NCBI GenBank assembly: GCA_900767005.1
Contig: CAAFXL010000332.1
Coordinates: 1 to 10,474 of the forward strand
Direction: 5' to 3'
From: an uncultured Ruminobacter sp.
GTDB lineage: Bacteria; Pseudomonadota; Gammaproteobacteria; Enterobacterales; Succinivibrionaceae
Length of the DNA stretch: 10,474 bases
The notes under the pieces are model-generated. The model was not told the origin of the DNA. It saw only the letters and a list, made by a program, of their open reading frames with translations, and ran no database searches. Position 1 is the stretch's first letter. Each line of letters starts with the position of its first letter. The translations under genes and the position numbers were made by a program. Positions 1-6,253 of this stretch are shown here, one piece after another.

Positions 1-460
1 ATAGAACTACAGTTTTACTTTTAATCTTTATATTAGCTTTAGTAACTACACCACATACTTTATTGTTTTCTATTATTAAATCAGTACATGGTTGAGCAAA
101 TATTTGAAGGTTTGGATAATTTTCTAAAATTTTACGAATTTCAATTTTATATAAAACTCTATCAGTTTGAGCTCTTGTTGCTCTAACAGCTGGTCCTTTA
201 GAAGAATTTAAAGTTCTAAATTGAATACCTGCTTTATCTATAGCATGAGCAGTTACACCACCTAAAGCATCAATTTCTTTAATTAGATGTCCTTTACCAA
301 TTCCACCAAAAGCTGGATTACATGACATTTGACCTAAGGTTTCAATGTTATGAGTAAGTAACATTGTTTTAAGACCCATTCTTGCACTCACTGTAGCAGC
401 TTCAATACCAGCGTGACCACCACCAACGACAATTACGTCAAAAGTTTCATTATAAAACAT
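1..460 (-). CDS. mnmG: MnmG (GidA), tRNA uridine-34 carboxymethylaminomethyl modification enzyme, N-terminal part
   Basis: MnmG is the FAD-dependent partner of MnmE. Together they install the 5-(carboxymethyl)aminomethyl group on U34 of tRNAs reading NNA/NNG codons in the cytoplasm. Only about 153 codons are present and the gene runs off the left edge. The visible part has the FAD dinucleotide-binding GGGHAG motif at residues 13-18, the family signature TLGQMSCNPAFGGIGKGHL from about residue 41, and SSKGPAVRATRAQ further on, all matching the E. coli protein closely. The ATG is well placed: GAGG (plus-strand 466-469) lies 5 bases upstream, and the protein starts MFYNETFDV like its homologues. 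It is co-directional with mnmE but separated from it by the efp/earP and pqi modules. No clear promoter was found in the long AT-rich region upstream. Identity is secure. Confidence 0.97.
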   Translation of the reverse strand, partial: MFYNETFDVIVVGGGHAGIEAATVSARMGLKTMLLTHNIETLGQMSCNPAFGGIGKGHLIKEIDALGGVTAHAIDKAGIQFRTLNSSKGPAVRATRAQTDRVLYKIEIRKILENYPNLQIFAQPCTDLIIENNKVCGVVTKANIKIKSKTVVL

Positions 461-925
461 GAAATCCTCGGATTATTCTTTAAAAAATTTAACTATAAAA
501 TTAATTTGCTTATTATAAGTAATTTCGATCTTTATTGCTTTTATTTTTCGATTTAATTTCTTTTCTTTTTTTATTTTTTTTATATAAGTTCTTTTTGCTT
601 TCTTCTTATTAGGACAATTTTTTTGTTGATAAGTGCTTTTTCTCTAGATCTATCAAGGTTTTTGCATGATTATAATATTGAAAAAAAAATATGTTTTTAT
701 AATGATTTACCTTTTTATAAATAGTTAGTTATTAATAGGGTGTTTTTTTGTCAACAAATAATAATCATAAAACATTCAAGTAGATCATAAATTATTGTAA
801 AGATGTTTTCATAGTAATAAACATGTTTTTATAACTTTGAATATACTGTTAATAAGTAAGAAAGTTTTGAGAATATCCTTGCAGTATGTTGTTTTTAAAT
901 TTTTGATACTTATTTTATATAGCTA
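461..925. other. Long AT-rich intergenic region upstream of mnmG
   Basis: About 465 bases without a convincing gene. The plus strand is a T/C-rich tract between about 530 and 625. It holds three copies of TTTTTATAA (694, 712, 826), GATC sites at 527, 647 and 783, and three degenerate DnaA-box-like 9-mers: TTATCAACA on the minus strand at 624-632, TTGTCAACA on the plus strand at 748-756, and TTATTAACA on the minus strand at 847-855. Each has one or two mismatches to TTATNCACA and none is perfect. In several gammaproteobacteria oriC lies next to mnmG, so a replication role is possible but weakly supported. A lysine-rich minus-strand open frame of about 50 codons just before mnmG has no start codon and is probably fortuitous. 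The mnmG promoter must lie here, but I could not place it. Confidence 0.5.
691..834. repeat. Dispersed short AT repeat TTTTTATAA (three copies)
   Basis: TTTTTATAA occurs at 694-702, 712-720 and 826-834. The first and third copies extend to a shared 12-mer ATGTTTTTATAA (691-702 and 823-834). In such AT-rich DNA some repetition is expected by chance, so a role as unwinding element or protein-binding site is only a possibility. Confidence 0.35.
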
Positions 926-952
926 CAAAAAAGCCCAGACTTATCTGGGCTT
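926..952 (-). terminator. Intrinsic terminator downstream of efp
   Basis: A perfect 9-bp stem AAGCCCAGA/TCTGGGCTT (931-952) has a 4-base loop. On the minus strand it is followed by a run of six T (plus-strand A-run at 927-932). It starts about 25 bases after the efp stop codon and ends the earP-efp transcript before the long AT-rich region. G/C-rich in an AT-rich setting, it is one of the clearest signals in the window. Confidence 0.93.
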
Positions 953-977
953 GGAGACAATATTAGGATACTTTTAA

Positions 978-1541
978 TTAAACACGTTTCTTAAATTCAT
1001 TAGTACGTGTATCAATTTCAATCTTGTCGCCAGTCTTAACGAAATCAGCAACAGTAATTGTAAAACCAGTGCCTTTTAGAGTTGCAGGCTTAGTTACTTT
1101 ACCTGAAGTATCACCACGAACAGAAGGTTCAGTATATTCTACTTCTCTTACGATTGTGATAGGTAATTCAACGTTAATAGGCTTGCCTTCGTAGAAAGTT
1201 ACAGAACAAACATCTTCCATACCATCTACGATATAGTTTACAACATCACCTAAATATTCTTTTTCGATTTCATACTGATTATATTCTTCGTCCATGAACA
1301 CATACATTGGATCTGAGAAATAAGAATAAGTACAATCCTTGTGTTCAAGAATAACATCTTCTAGTTTTTCATCTGCTTTAAATACAGTTTCAGTACCACC
1401 TTCACTTAGAAGATTTTTTAATTTCATTTTAACAACAGCTGCGTTTCTACCAGACTTATTGAATTCTGTTTTTAAAACGATCATTGGGTCTTTACCCACC
1501 ATGATTACATTACCAGCGCGAATTTCCTGTGCGGTTTTCAT
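978..1541 (-). CDS. efp: Translation elongation factor P (EF-P), Arg32 type
   Basis: EF-P binds between the P and E sites of the ribosome and relieves stalling at consecutive prolines. The 187-residue length is typical. The N-terminal KOW-like domain carries the modification loop NKSGRNAAVV, with Arg at position 32, exactly the residue rhamnosylated by EarP in Pseudomonas. The middle and C-terminal OB domains follow, with TYSYFSDPMYVFMD, the signature YTEPSVRGDTSG and the terminal block IEIDTRTNEF. The ATG follows TAGGA by about 9 bases. It lies 31 bases downstream of earP on the same strand, which gives both substrate and modifying enzyme in one transcript. Its codons are less AT-biased than those of earP or pqiB, as expected for a highly expressed gene. 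Identity is secure; rhamnosylation is inferred from Arg32 plus the neighbouring earP. Confidence 0.98.
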   Translation of the reverse strand: MKTAQEIRAGNVIMVGKDPMIVLKTEFNKSGRNAAVVKMKLKNLLSEGGTETVFKADEKLEDVILEHKDCTYSYFSDPMYVFMDEEYNQYEIEKEYLGDVVNYIVDGMEDVCSVTFYEGKPINVELPITIVREVEYTEPSVRGDTSGKVTKPATLKGTGFTITVADFVKTGDKIEIDTRTNEFKKRV

Positions 1542-1572
1542 TTTGATTTTCCTAATTAAATTTCAAAATTCT

Positions 1573-1616
1573 TTAGTTCAGATTTTGCTTTATAAAAGCT
1601 ATTAGGTTTGAACTAA
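1573..1616. repeat. Inverted repeat at the earP stop codon, upstream of efp
   Basis: TTAGTTCA (1573-1580) and TGAACTAA (1609-1616) are perfect 8-base inverted arms. Between them a nested GCTTT (1587-1591)/AAAGC (1595-1599) pair can close a second stem with a 3-base loop. The outer arm includes the earP stop codon and lies about 30 bases upstream of the efp start. There is no T-run after it in the transcribed direction, so it is not a classical terminator. It could be an RNA processing or attenuation element, or chance in AT-rich DNA. Confidence 0.4.
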
Positions 1617-2682
1617 GAGATCGATTAATAGATTCAGTTGTAGCAAATTCAATTGAATGCTTACAAATTTGTTCGTATTTTATCATAAATTGCTTAAAAA
1701 AAGAATAATAGTTATTATCTTTGTTATCTAAATTAAAATTTATGAATGTTTTTTCAATAATTTCTTTTAAATCTTGCGGTAATTTTTGAGTATAGATGTC
1801 AAGAAAGGCTTCTAGTTTTTCTATATGAGCATTTTCTTCTTGTTTATAAATATGCCACAAAAATGGTGCATCACTAAAAATTGCTTGTACAATAGAATCT
1901 TCGCCTCTAACAATGTTAAAATTTGAAGCACGCAATATATAATCAAAATCTTTTTGATCTTGCATTTTAAAAGTAATGTAATTCTTATTACTTGCTAAAT
2001 CAAAATTTTGGGTTAGATAATTATAGCTTCTACCTTCAGGGATGAGAAACAATACATCATCGTAAGTTTCATTAAAATATTTTAGTATTGGAATTAAATT
2101 TTCATTTTCATAAGTAAAGATAAACACAATAAATTTATCTAAGAATTTTTCAGGAATATTTAATAATTTAAAAACTTTTTCACGAGCTTGTTTTTTATTT
2201 AAGTGTAATAAATTTTCTTCAAAATTTAAACCACCAGTTTTGTTTGTAAAACCTGGGAAGAAAAAATATTTTCTAATGTTATTAGGCTGTAATGATTGCA
2301 TTTTATGGCAATCTTCTATCCAATTTTCAGCACTAAGATATTCAAGATTTATCCATAGCGTTTTTTCATTAAATTTTTCAATGAAATTTTGTGGAAGGTT
2401 GCATGCAAAACCTTCTATAACGACCTCTGAAGGTGTTATAGAGTCATCAAAATTATTTTCCCATTGAATTACTGTTATATCATTTTCTATATTTTGATTT
2501 TTTTTCTGAGGATTGATAATTTTTAAAATTTTTTGAAAACTTAATAAGTCATCAACAAATAATCTTACTTTACAATTTTTATTTGATAAATTATTTGCTA
2601 ATCGATAGCAAACACCGATATCCCCAAAGTTATCAACAACTTTACAAAAAATGTCAATGTTAAAAAAGTTTTGAATATTCAT
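1573..2682 (-). CDS. earP: EarP, EF-P arginine-32 rhamnosyltransferase
   Basis: EarP transfers rhamnose from dTDP-beta-L-rhamnose to Arg32 of EF-P and so activates it. It is a cytoplasmic inverting glycosyltransferase with a GT-B fold. The 369-residue length is normal for the family. The N-terminal motif VVDNFGDIGVCYRLA includes Asp17 and Asp21, which align with the catalytic/binding aspartates Asp13 and Asp17 of the Pseudomonas enzyme. Other conserved blocks are GFACNLPQ (91-98), WINLEYLSAENW (110-121), FFPGFTNKTGGL (141-152) and the donor-site motif VRGEDS (258-263), followed by FLWHIY (274-279). It is the first gene of the earP-efp pair and is divergent from pqiA across only 47 bases. I see no good Shine-Dalgarno before its ATG, which suggests modest translation. 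The dTDP-rhamnose synthesis genes (rmlABCD) are not in this window. Identification is firm from motifs and from the adjacent Arg32-type EF-P. Confidence 0.95.
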   Translation of the reverse strand: MNIQNFFNIDIFCKVVDNFGDIGVCYRLANNLSNKNCKVRLFVDDLLSFQKILKIINPQKKNQNIENDITVIQWENNFDDSITPSEVVIEGFACNLPQNFIEKFNEKTLWINLEYLSAENWIEDCHKMQSLQPNNIRKYFFFPGFTNKTGGLNFEENLLHLNKKQAREKVFKLLNIPEKFLDKFIVFIFTYENENLIPILKYFNETYDDVLFLIPEGRSYNYLTQNFDLASNKNYITFKMQDQKDFDYILRASNFNIVRGEDSIVQAIFSDAPFLWHIYKQEENAHIEKLEAFLDIYTQKLPQDLKEIIEKTFINFNLDNKDNNYYSFFKQFMIKYEQICKHSIEFATTESINRSLSSNLIAFIKQNLN

Positions 2683-2697
2683 AATTGTTTTTAGAAC

Positions 2698-2706
2698 TGC
2701 TATAAT
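2698..2706 (+). promoter_or_regulatory. Extended -10 promoter of the pqi operon
   Basis: TGCTATAAT (2698-2706) is a perfect extended -10 element (TGn followed by TATAAT). No good -35 hexamer lies 16-18 bases upstream, which fits an extended -10 promoter. Transcription would start near 2713, leaving a leader of about 17 bases. The ribosome binding site TAAGG (2719-2723) lies 6 bases before the pqiA ATG. Inferred from sequence only. Confidence 0.65.
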
Positions 2707-2729
2707 GATTAAAAAAATTAAGGTTAATC

Positions 2730-3968
2730 ATGATTCAAAAAAAAGAAGTAATCTGTGAAAATTGTGATTTAGTTTTATCAATACCAGATACAAATAATGG
2801 AAAATTTATTGGTATATGTCCTAGATGTCACAAGAATCTATATCATTACAATGCTTCACCATACATTTTTTCTTTATGTTATGCAATTACTGCTTTAATT
2901 TTTGTTATTACCACTGACTTATTACCTTTTATATCAATATCTTTATCCGGTATTTATCAGAGTATGCAGATTTTAGATTTTATAAAAGTAATGATTGATG
3001 ATAATTATTTATTTTTTACAATTTTTATTTTTGTTCTGATGCAAGTCATTCCTATATTATGTTTGTTAATCATAATATTTACAGATTTATGTATTATATA
3101 TAAAAAGCCCTTAAGAATTTTAGAAAATTTTCAAAAAATCTATAATTTTTGTATAAGTTGGAGCATGGCAGACGTTTTTTTAGTAGGGGTGTTGGTAAGT
3201 TTAATAAAGCTTGTTTCTTTAGTAGAAGTTGGTTATGGTCTTGGTTTTTGGTGCTTTATTCTTTTTGTTATATTTTATATTTTATCTCTTTCCTTTTTTG
3301 ATAAAGAATTTGTTTGGGAATTTATAAAACCTAAAGAAATGTATCAACCAGTAAAGGTTCTTAAAGGTATTACCATTTCAGGTCAAAATTTAAAGTATTG
3401 TAAACGTTGTTTTCTGATTCAACCAAAAGAAAATAAAAAGTGTGAAAGATGCGGAATGAAGAGTGATCTTTCTTTAAAAAACTCAAGAATAATTTGTTTT
3501 GCAATGCTTTTGACAGCTTTTATAATGTATATTCCTGCTAATGTTTATCCTATAATGATTACTACTTATTTAGGTAGTACATCGCCATCAACAATTATTG
3601 ATGGGGTTATAGAATTATGGGAAATGGAATCTTATTTCGTTTCTATAGTAATAGTTGTTGCAAGTATTATAATTCCTTTATTTAAGATTTTTACATTATT
3701 GTATTTATGTATTTCAACATACTATTTTTCAAGAACGTTAAAAAAGAGAAAATTAACAATTCTTTATAGGTTTGTTGAGTTTATTGGTAAATGGTCAATG
3801 ATTGACGTCTTTGTGGTTGCTATAATGTCCACAATAGTAAAAGTTGATAATTTAATGACTATTGATCCTGGTAATGCAATTTTACCTTTTACCATTGTTG
3901 TGATACTAACTATGATTGCTGCAAGAATATTTAATTCTAAATATCTTTGGATAAAGGATAAAGATTAA
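2730..3968 (+). CDS. pqiA: PqiA, inner-membrane protein of the Pqi MCE lipid-transport system
   Basis: PqiA is the integral inner-membrane partner of PqiB in a system thought to move lipids between the inner and outer membranes; it is known from paraquat-inducible genes in E. coli. The 412-residue protein is an internal duplication. Each half has a four-cysteine zinc-ribbon (C9, C12, C30, C33 and C224, C227, C238, C241) followed by about four hydrophobic segments (about 50-70, 92-122, 143-165, 170-190; then 254-275, 303-330, 352-372, 383-402). Each half repeats the family motif W-S-M-x-D-V-F (144-150 and 355-361). The ATG is set by TAAGG 6 bases upstream. It starts a three-gene operon, and the pqiB start follows its stop codon after a single base. 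In E. coli the operon responds to SoxS; no SoxS site was recognised here. The length matches the E. coli homologue closely. Confidence 0.95.
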   Translation: MIQKKEVICENCDLVLSIPDTNNGKFIGICPRCHKNLYHYNASPYIFSLCYAITALIFVITTDLLPFISISLSGIYQSMQILDFIKVMIDDNYLFFTIFIFVLMQVIPILCLLIIIFTDLCIIYKKPLRILENFQKIYNFCISWSMADVFLVGVLVSLIKLVSLVEVGYGLGFWCFILFVIFYILSLSFFDKEFVWEFIKPKEMYQPVKVLKGITISGQNLKYCKRCFLIQPKENKKCERCGMKSDLSLKNSRIICFAMLLTAFIMYIPANVYPIMITTYLGSTSPSTIIDGVIELWEMESYFVSIVIVVASIIIPLFKIFTLLYLCISTYYFSRTLKKRKLTILYRFVEFIGKWSMIDVFVVAIMSTIVKVDNLMTIDPGNAILPFTIVVILTMIAARIFNSKYLWIKDKD

Positions 3969-3969
3969 A

Positions 3970-5628
3970 ATGAGTTTTAAATTAAAGTTTAAAAAAAATA
4001 AGATTGTTTCACTAATATGGGTATTACCACTTATAGCCTTATGTTGTGCTGGTAGTTTAATTTATAAAACTCATATTGATAAAGGACCGCAAATTACCTT
4101 AGTTCTCAAAAATGCAGAAGGATTAGTTGTTGGAAAAACCTTGATAAAATCATTAAGTGTTGATGTTGGTAAAGTAACTTCAATTTCACTTTCTGAAGAT
4201 TTAAAAAGTGTAATTGCTCAGGTTCAAATGAATAAAAATACAGAAAATTTATTAAATGAAAAAACTGTATTTTTTGTCCAAAAAGCACGAATTGATAAAC
4301 AAGGTGTATCAGGTTTAAATACCTTACTTTCTGGTAATTTTATTGAATTAGTACCAGGAGTAATTGATGAAAAAGATAAAAATAATGATTTATATTTAAA
4401 AGAATATAAAGTGTTAGAAGAACCACCAATCATAATTGGTGGAAAAGACTTATATTTAACTTTATTTTCAGAAGGTGAAAAAGTATTAAGTATTGGTGAT
4501 CTTATTAAATTTAAAGGTATTGAAGCTGGTGTAGTAGTTTCAAAAAGTTATGATAAAGAATTAAATAAAGTTAAATATTCAGTAATTATTAGAGATGAAT
4601 TTGCTCATTTAGTAAATGATAAAACATCATTTTGGATTAATAGTGGTTTATCAATAGAAATGGGTGGATCTGGTTTTAAATTTAATACAGATTCTATTGA
4701 TAATATTATAGTTAGTGGTATTAGTTTTGATAATATCATTGATTATAATGAAATTAAAAAGCCTGCCAAAAATGGCGATGAATATACTTTATTTTCTAAT
4801 AGAAACTCTATAGTAGCTCAATATAAATATACCATGGATTATATGGTTGTAACTCAAAATTTACCTAATACTTTAGATCAAAATACTCCTGTTTTTTTTC
4901 ACGGTATTCAAATTGGTAGAGTAAAAAAATCTCCTTATTACTCATCTAGTTTTGAGTTATTTAAAGATAAAAAAGATTTTTATGCATTTTTAATTACTAT
5001 AGAATTAGATAGATTTAATCATGTAACTAAGGAAAATATTGAAGCATTAAAAAATCAAATTAAAAATTATTTAATAAATAATAATGTCATTGCGCATATT
5101 GACACTGTTAATTTTTTAACAGGGAGTTTAGCGATTAATTTGGTAGAAAATGATGTTAATTTTAATTTAAAGATGAAAGATTTGATTGCTGATGCTAATG
5201 ATGGTTATGATTTGATTTATGCTGATTCTTCAGATTTTTCAAAAGCTAAGAATAATCTAATTGAATTTACTAATAACTTAAAAAATTTAGATTTCAATTT
5301 ATTAGTTAAGAATGTGAATACTTTATTACAAAGCTCAAAGAATACCTCTGATTCAATCAGTACTTTGTCTAAAAATTTAAACGTTTTTGTCGAAGATTTA
5401 CATAAAAATAATACTTCGCAAGAAATGGTTGCAACTTTACAAAAGATTCAAGAAATATTGGTTTCATATAATTCTTCATCACAAATGTATAGTGAATTAC
5501 AAGATACTATCAATAATCTCAATAATACATTGAAAAATATCGAACCAATAGTTGAAAAGGTTGATGAAAATAGTAATTCATTAATTTTTAATTACGAAAA
5601 AGAAGATCCAAAACCTTTAAAAAAATAA
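3970..5628 (+). CDS. pqiB: PqiB, periplasm-spanning MCE protein with three MCE domains
   Basis: PqiB forms a hexameric tube of stacked MCE rings plus a coiled-coil needle that bridges the periplasm for lipid transport. The 552-residue length is close to the E. coli protein. A positively charged N-terminus precedes one transmembrane helix (about 13-33). MCE domain 1 spans about 40-130, including GLNTLLSGNFIELVPG. Domain 2 spans about 160-255, and domain 3 about 286-393, ending FLTGSLAINLV. The C-terminal part (about 425-530) is a predicted coiled coil rich in N, L and S, and the tail NSLIF...DPKP is family-typical. It starts one base after the pqiA stop; its Shine-Dalgarno (AAGGA) lies inside the end of pqiA, so translation is probably coupled. 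Codon choice is extremely AT-rich, with many Asn, Lys and Ile residues. Identity is firm; the transported lipid is unknown. Confidence 0.95.
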   Translation: MSFKLKFKKNKIVSLIWVLPLIALCCAGSLIYKTHIDKGPQITLVLKNAEGLVVGKTLIKSLSVDVGKVTSISLSEDLKSVIAQVQMNKNTENLLNEKTVFFVQKARIDKQGVSGLNTLLSGNFIELVPGVIDEKDKNNDLYLKEYKVLEEPPIIIGGKDLYLTLFSEGEKVLSIGDLIKFKGIEAGVVVSKSYDKELNKVKYSVIIRDEFAHLVNDKTSFWINSGLSIEMGGSGFKFNTDSIDNIIVSGISFDNIIDYNEIKKPAKNGDEYTLFSNRNSIVAQYKYTMDYMVVTQNLPNTLDQNTPVFFHGIQIGRVKKSPYYSSSFELFKDKKDFYAFLITIELDRFNHVTKENIEALKNQIKNYLINNNVIAHIDTVNFLTGSLAINLVENDVNFNLKMKDLIADANDGYDLIYADSSDFSKAKNNLIEFTNNLKNLDFNLLVKNVNTLLQSSKNTSDSISTLSKNLNVFVEDLHKNNTSQEMVATLQKIQEILVSYNSSSQMYSELQDTINNLNNTLKNIEPIVEKVDENSNSLIFNYEKEDPKPLKK

Positions 5629-5647
5629 GAGTATTTAAGGATAATAT

Positions 5648-6211
5648 ATGAAGCCTAATTTGTTATTAGTTTTATGCCTTGTAGCTTTTACAGGTTGTTC
5701 ATTTAGTTCTAATAAGGTTGAATATTACCTTATAGATAACAAAAAAGATTTAAGTAATGCTGAAAAATTTTCTATTCCATTAGTGATTAATAAATTGAAG
5801 ATGCCTTCTTATTTAGATTCAAAATCAATGGTGTTTAAATTAGAAAATAATGAAGTTATAAAGACTTCTAATCATAGATGGGTTGATTTACTTTCTAGTA
5901 TTTTAGATAAGTCAATGAAAGAATATTTATTGTTTGATAGCTCTATTTTAAAAGCTCAAATTTGTAAAAATGATTGTTATAGTCTTAATGTAGCTGTAAA
6001 TGATTTTTCAAATAATTATAAAGGTTTTGTTGATGTTTCTTTAATATATGATGTTTCAAATAATAGTAAAAATATTTGTAATGGTAGGGTAATTAAACAA
6101 GTTTCATATAAGAATAATGATTATAAAGATATGGTCAATAGTTTTAATATTGCTTGGCAAGATTCTTTAGATCAAATGTCATTAGAAATTAAAGATTGTT
6201 TACAAAAATAG
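5648..6211 (+). CDS. pqiC: PqiC, outer-membrane lipoprotein of the Pqi system
   Basis: PqiC is a lipoprotein (ABC-transport-auxiliary / DUF330 family) anchored in the inner leaflet of the outer membrane. It is thought to dock the tip of the PqiB needle. The 187-residue length equals that of E. coli PqiC (YmbA). The signal peptide ends in a lipobox AFTGC with the lipidated cysteine at position 17. Ser at position +2 rather than Asp agrees with sorting to the outer membrane. The motif NHRWVDLL (75-82) fits the conserved RW...L block. The mature domain has four further cysteines (106, 110, 144, 184), which could form two disulphides. AAGGA (5637-5641) lies 6 bases before the ATG, and the gap after pqiB is 19 bases. 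Sequence conservation in this family is low, so the call rests on lipobox, length and operon position. Confidence 0.9.
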   Translation: MKPNLLLVLCLVAFTGCSFSSNKVEYYLIDNKKDLSNAEKFSIPLVINKLKMPSYLDSKSMVFKLENNEVIKTSNHRWVDLLSSILDKSMKEYLLFDSSILKAQICKNDCYSLNVAVNDFSNNYKGFVDVSLIYDVSNNSKNICNGRVIKQVSYKNNDYKDMVNSFNIAWQDSLDQMSLEIKDCLQK

Positions 6212-6216
6212 TAAAG

Positions 6217-6243
6217 TAAACGGGTGATTTATCACCCGTTTTT
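6217..6243 (+). terminator. Terminator between convergent pqiC and mnmE
   Basis: An 11-bp perfect stem AAACGGGTGAT/ATCACCCGTTT (6218-6241) with a nominal 2-base loop (4-6 bases in practice) is followed by T residues on the plus strand. It lies directly after the pqiC stop codon. On the minus strand the arm is followed by TTTACTTTA, so it may also stop mnmE transcripts, whose stop codon is 13 bases away. Probably bidirectional, stronger for pqi. Confidence 0.9.
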
Positions 6244-6253
6244 GCTAGTATTT

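Noticed and set aside
480..645. Possible lysine-rich small protein on the minus strand before mnmG
   Set aside because: No ATG, GTG or TTG start in the open stretch and a composition explained by the polypurine strand, so it was not listed as a gene.
624..855. DnaA boxes upstream of mnmG
   Set aside because: All three candidates have one or two mismatches at defined positions, and such 9-mers are expected by chance in AT-rich DNA, so they were kept as a finding and not annotated as boxes.
1339..1605. 88-codon plus-strand frame opposite efp
   Set aside because: Lies antisense within the strongly conserved efp gene and has no family resemblance or ribosome binding site; it is a shadow.
2240..2467. 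75-codon plus-strand frame opposite earP
   Set aside because: Antisense to conserved EarP motifs, with no supporting signals.
4106..4433. Two minus-strand frames within pqiB
   Set aside because: They overlap MCE domain 1 of pqiB, and their composition mirrors its AT-rich codons.
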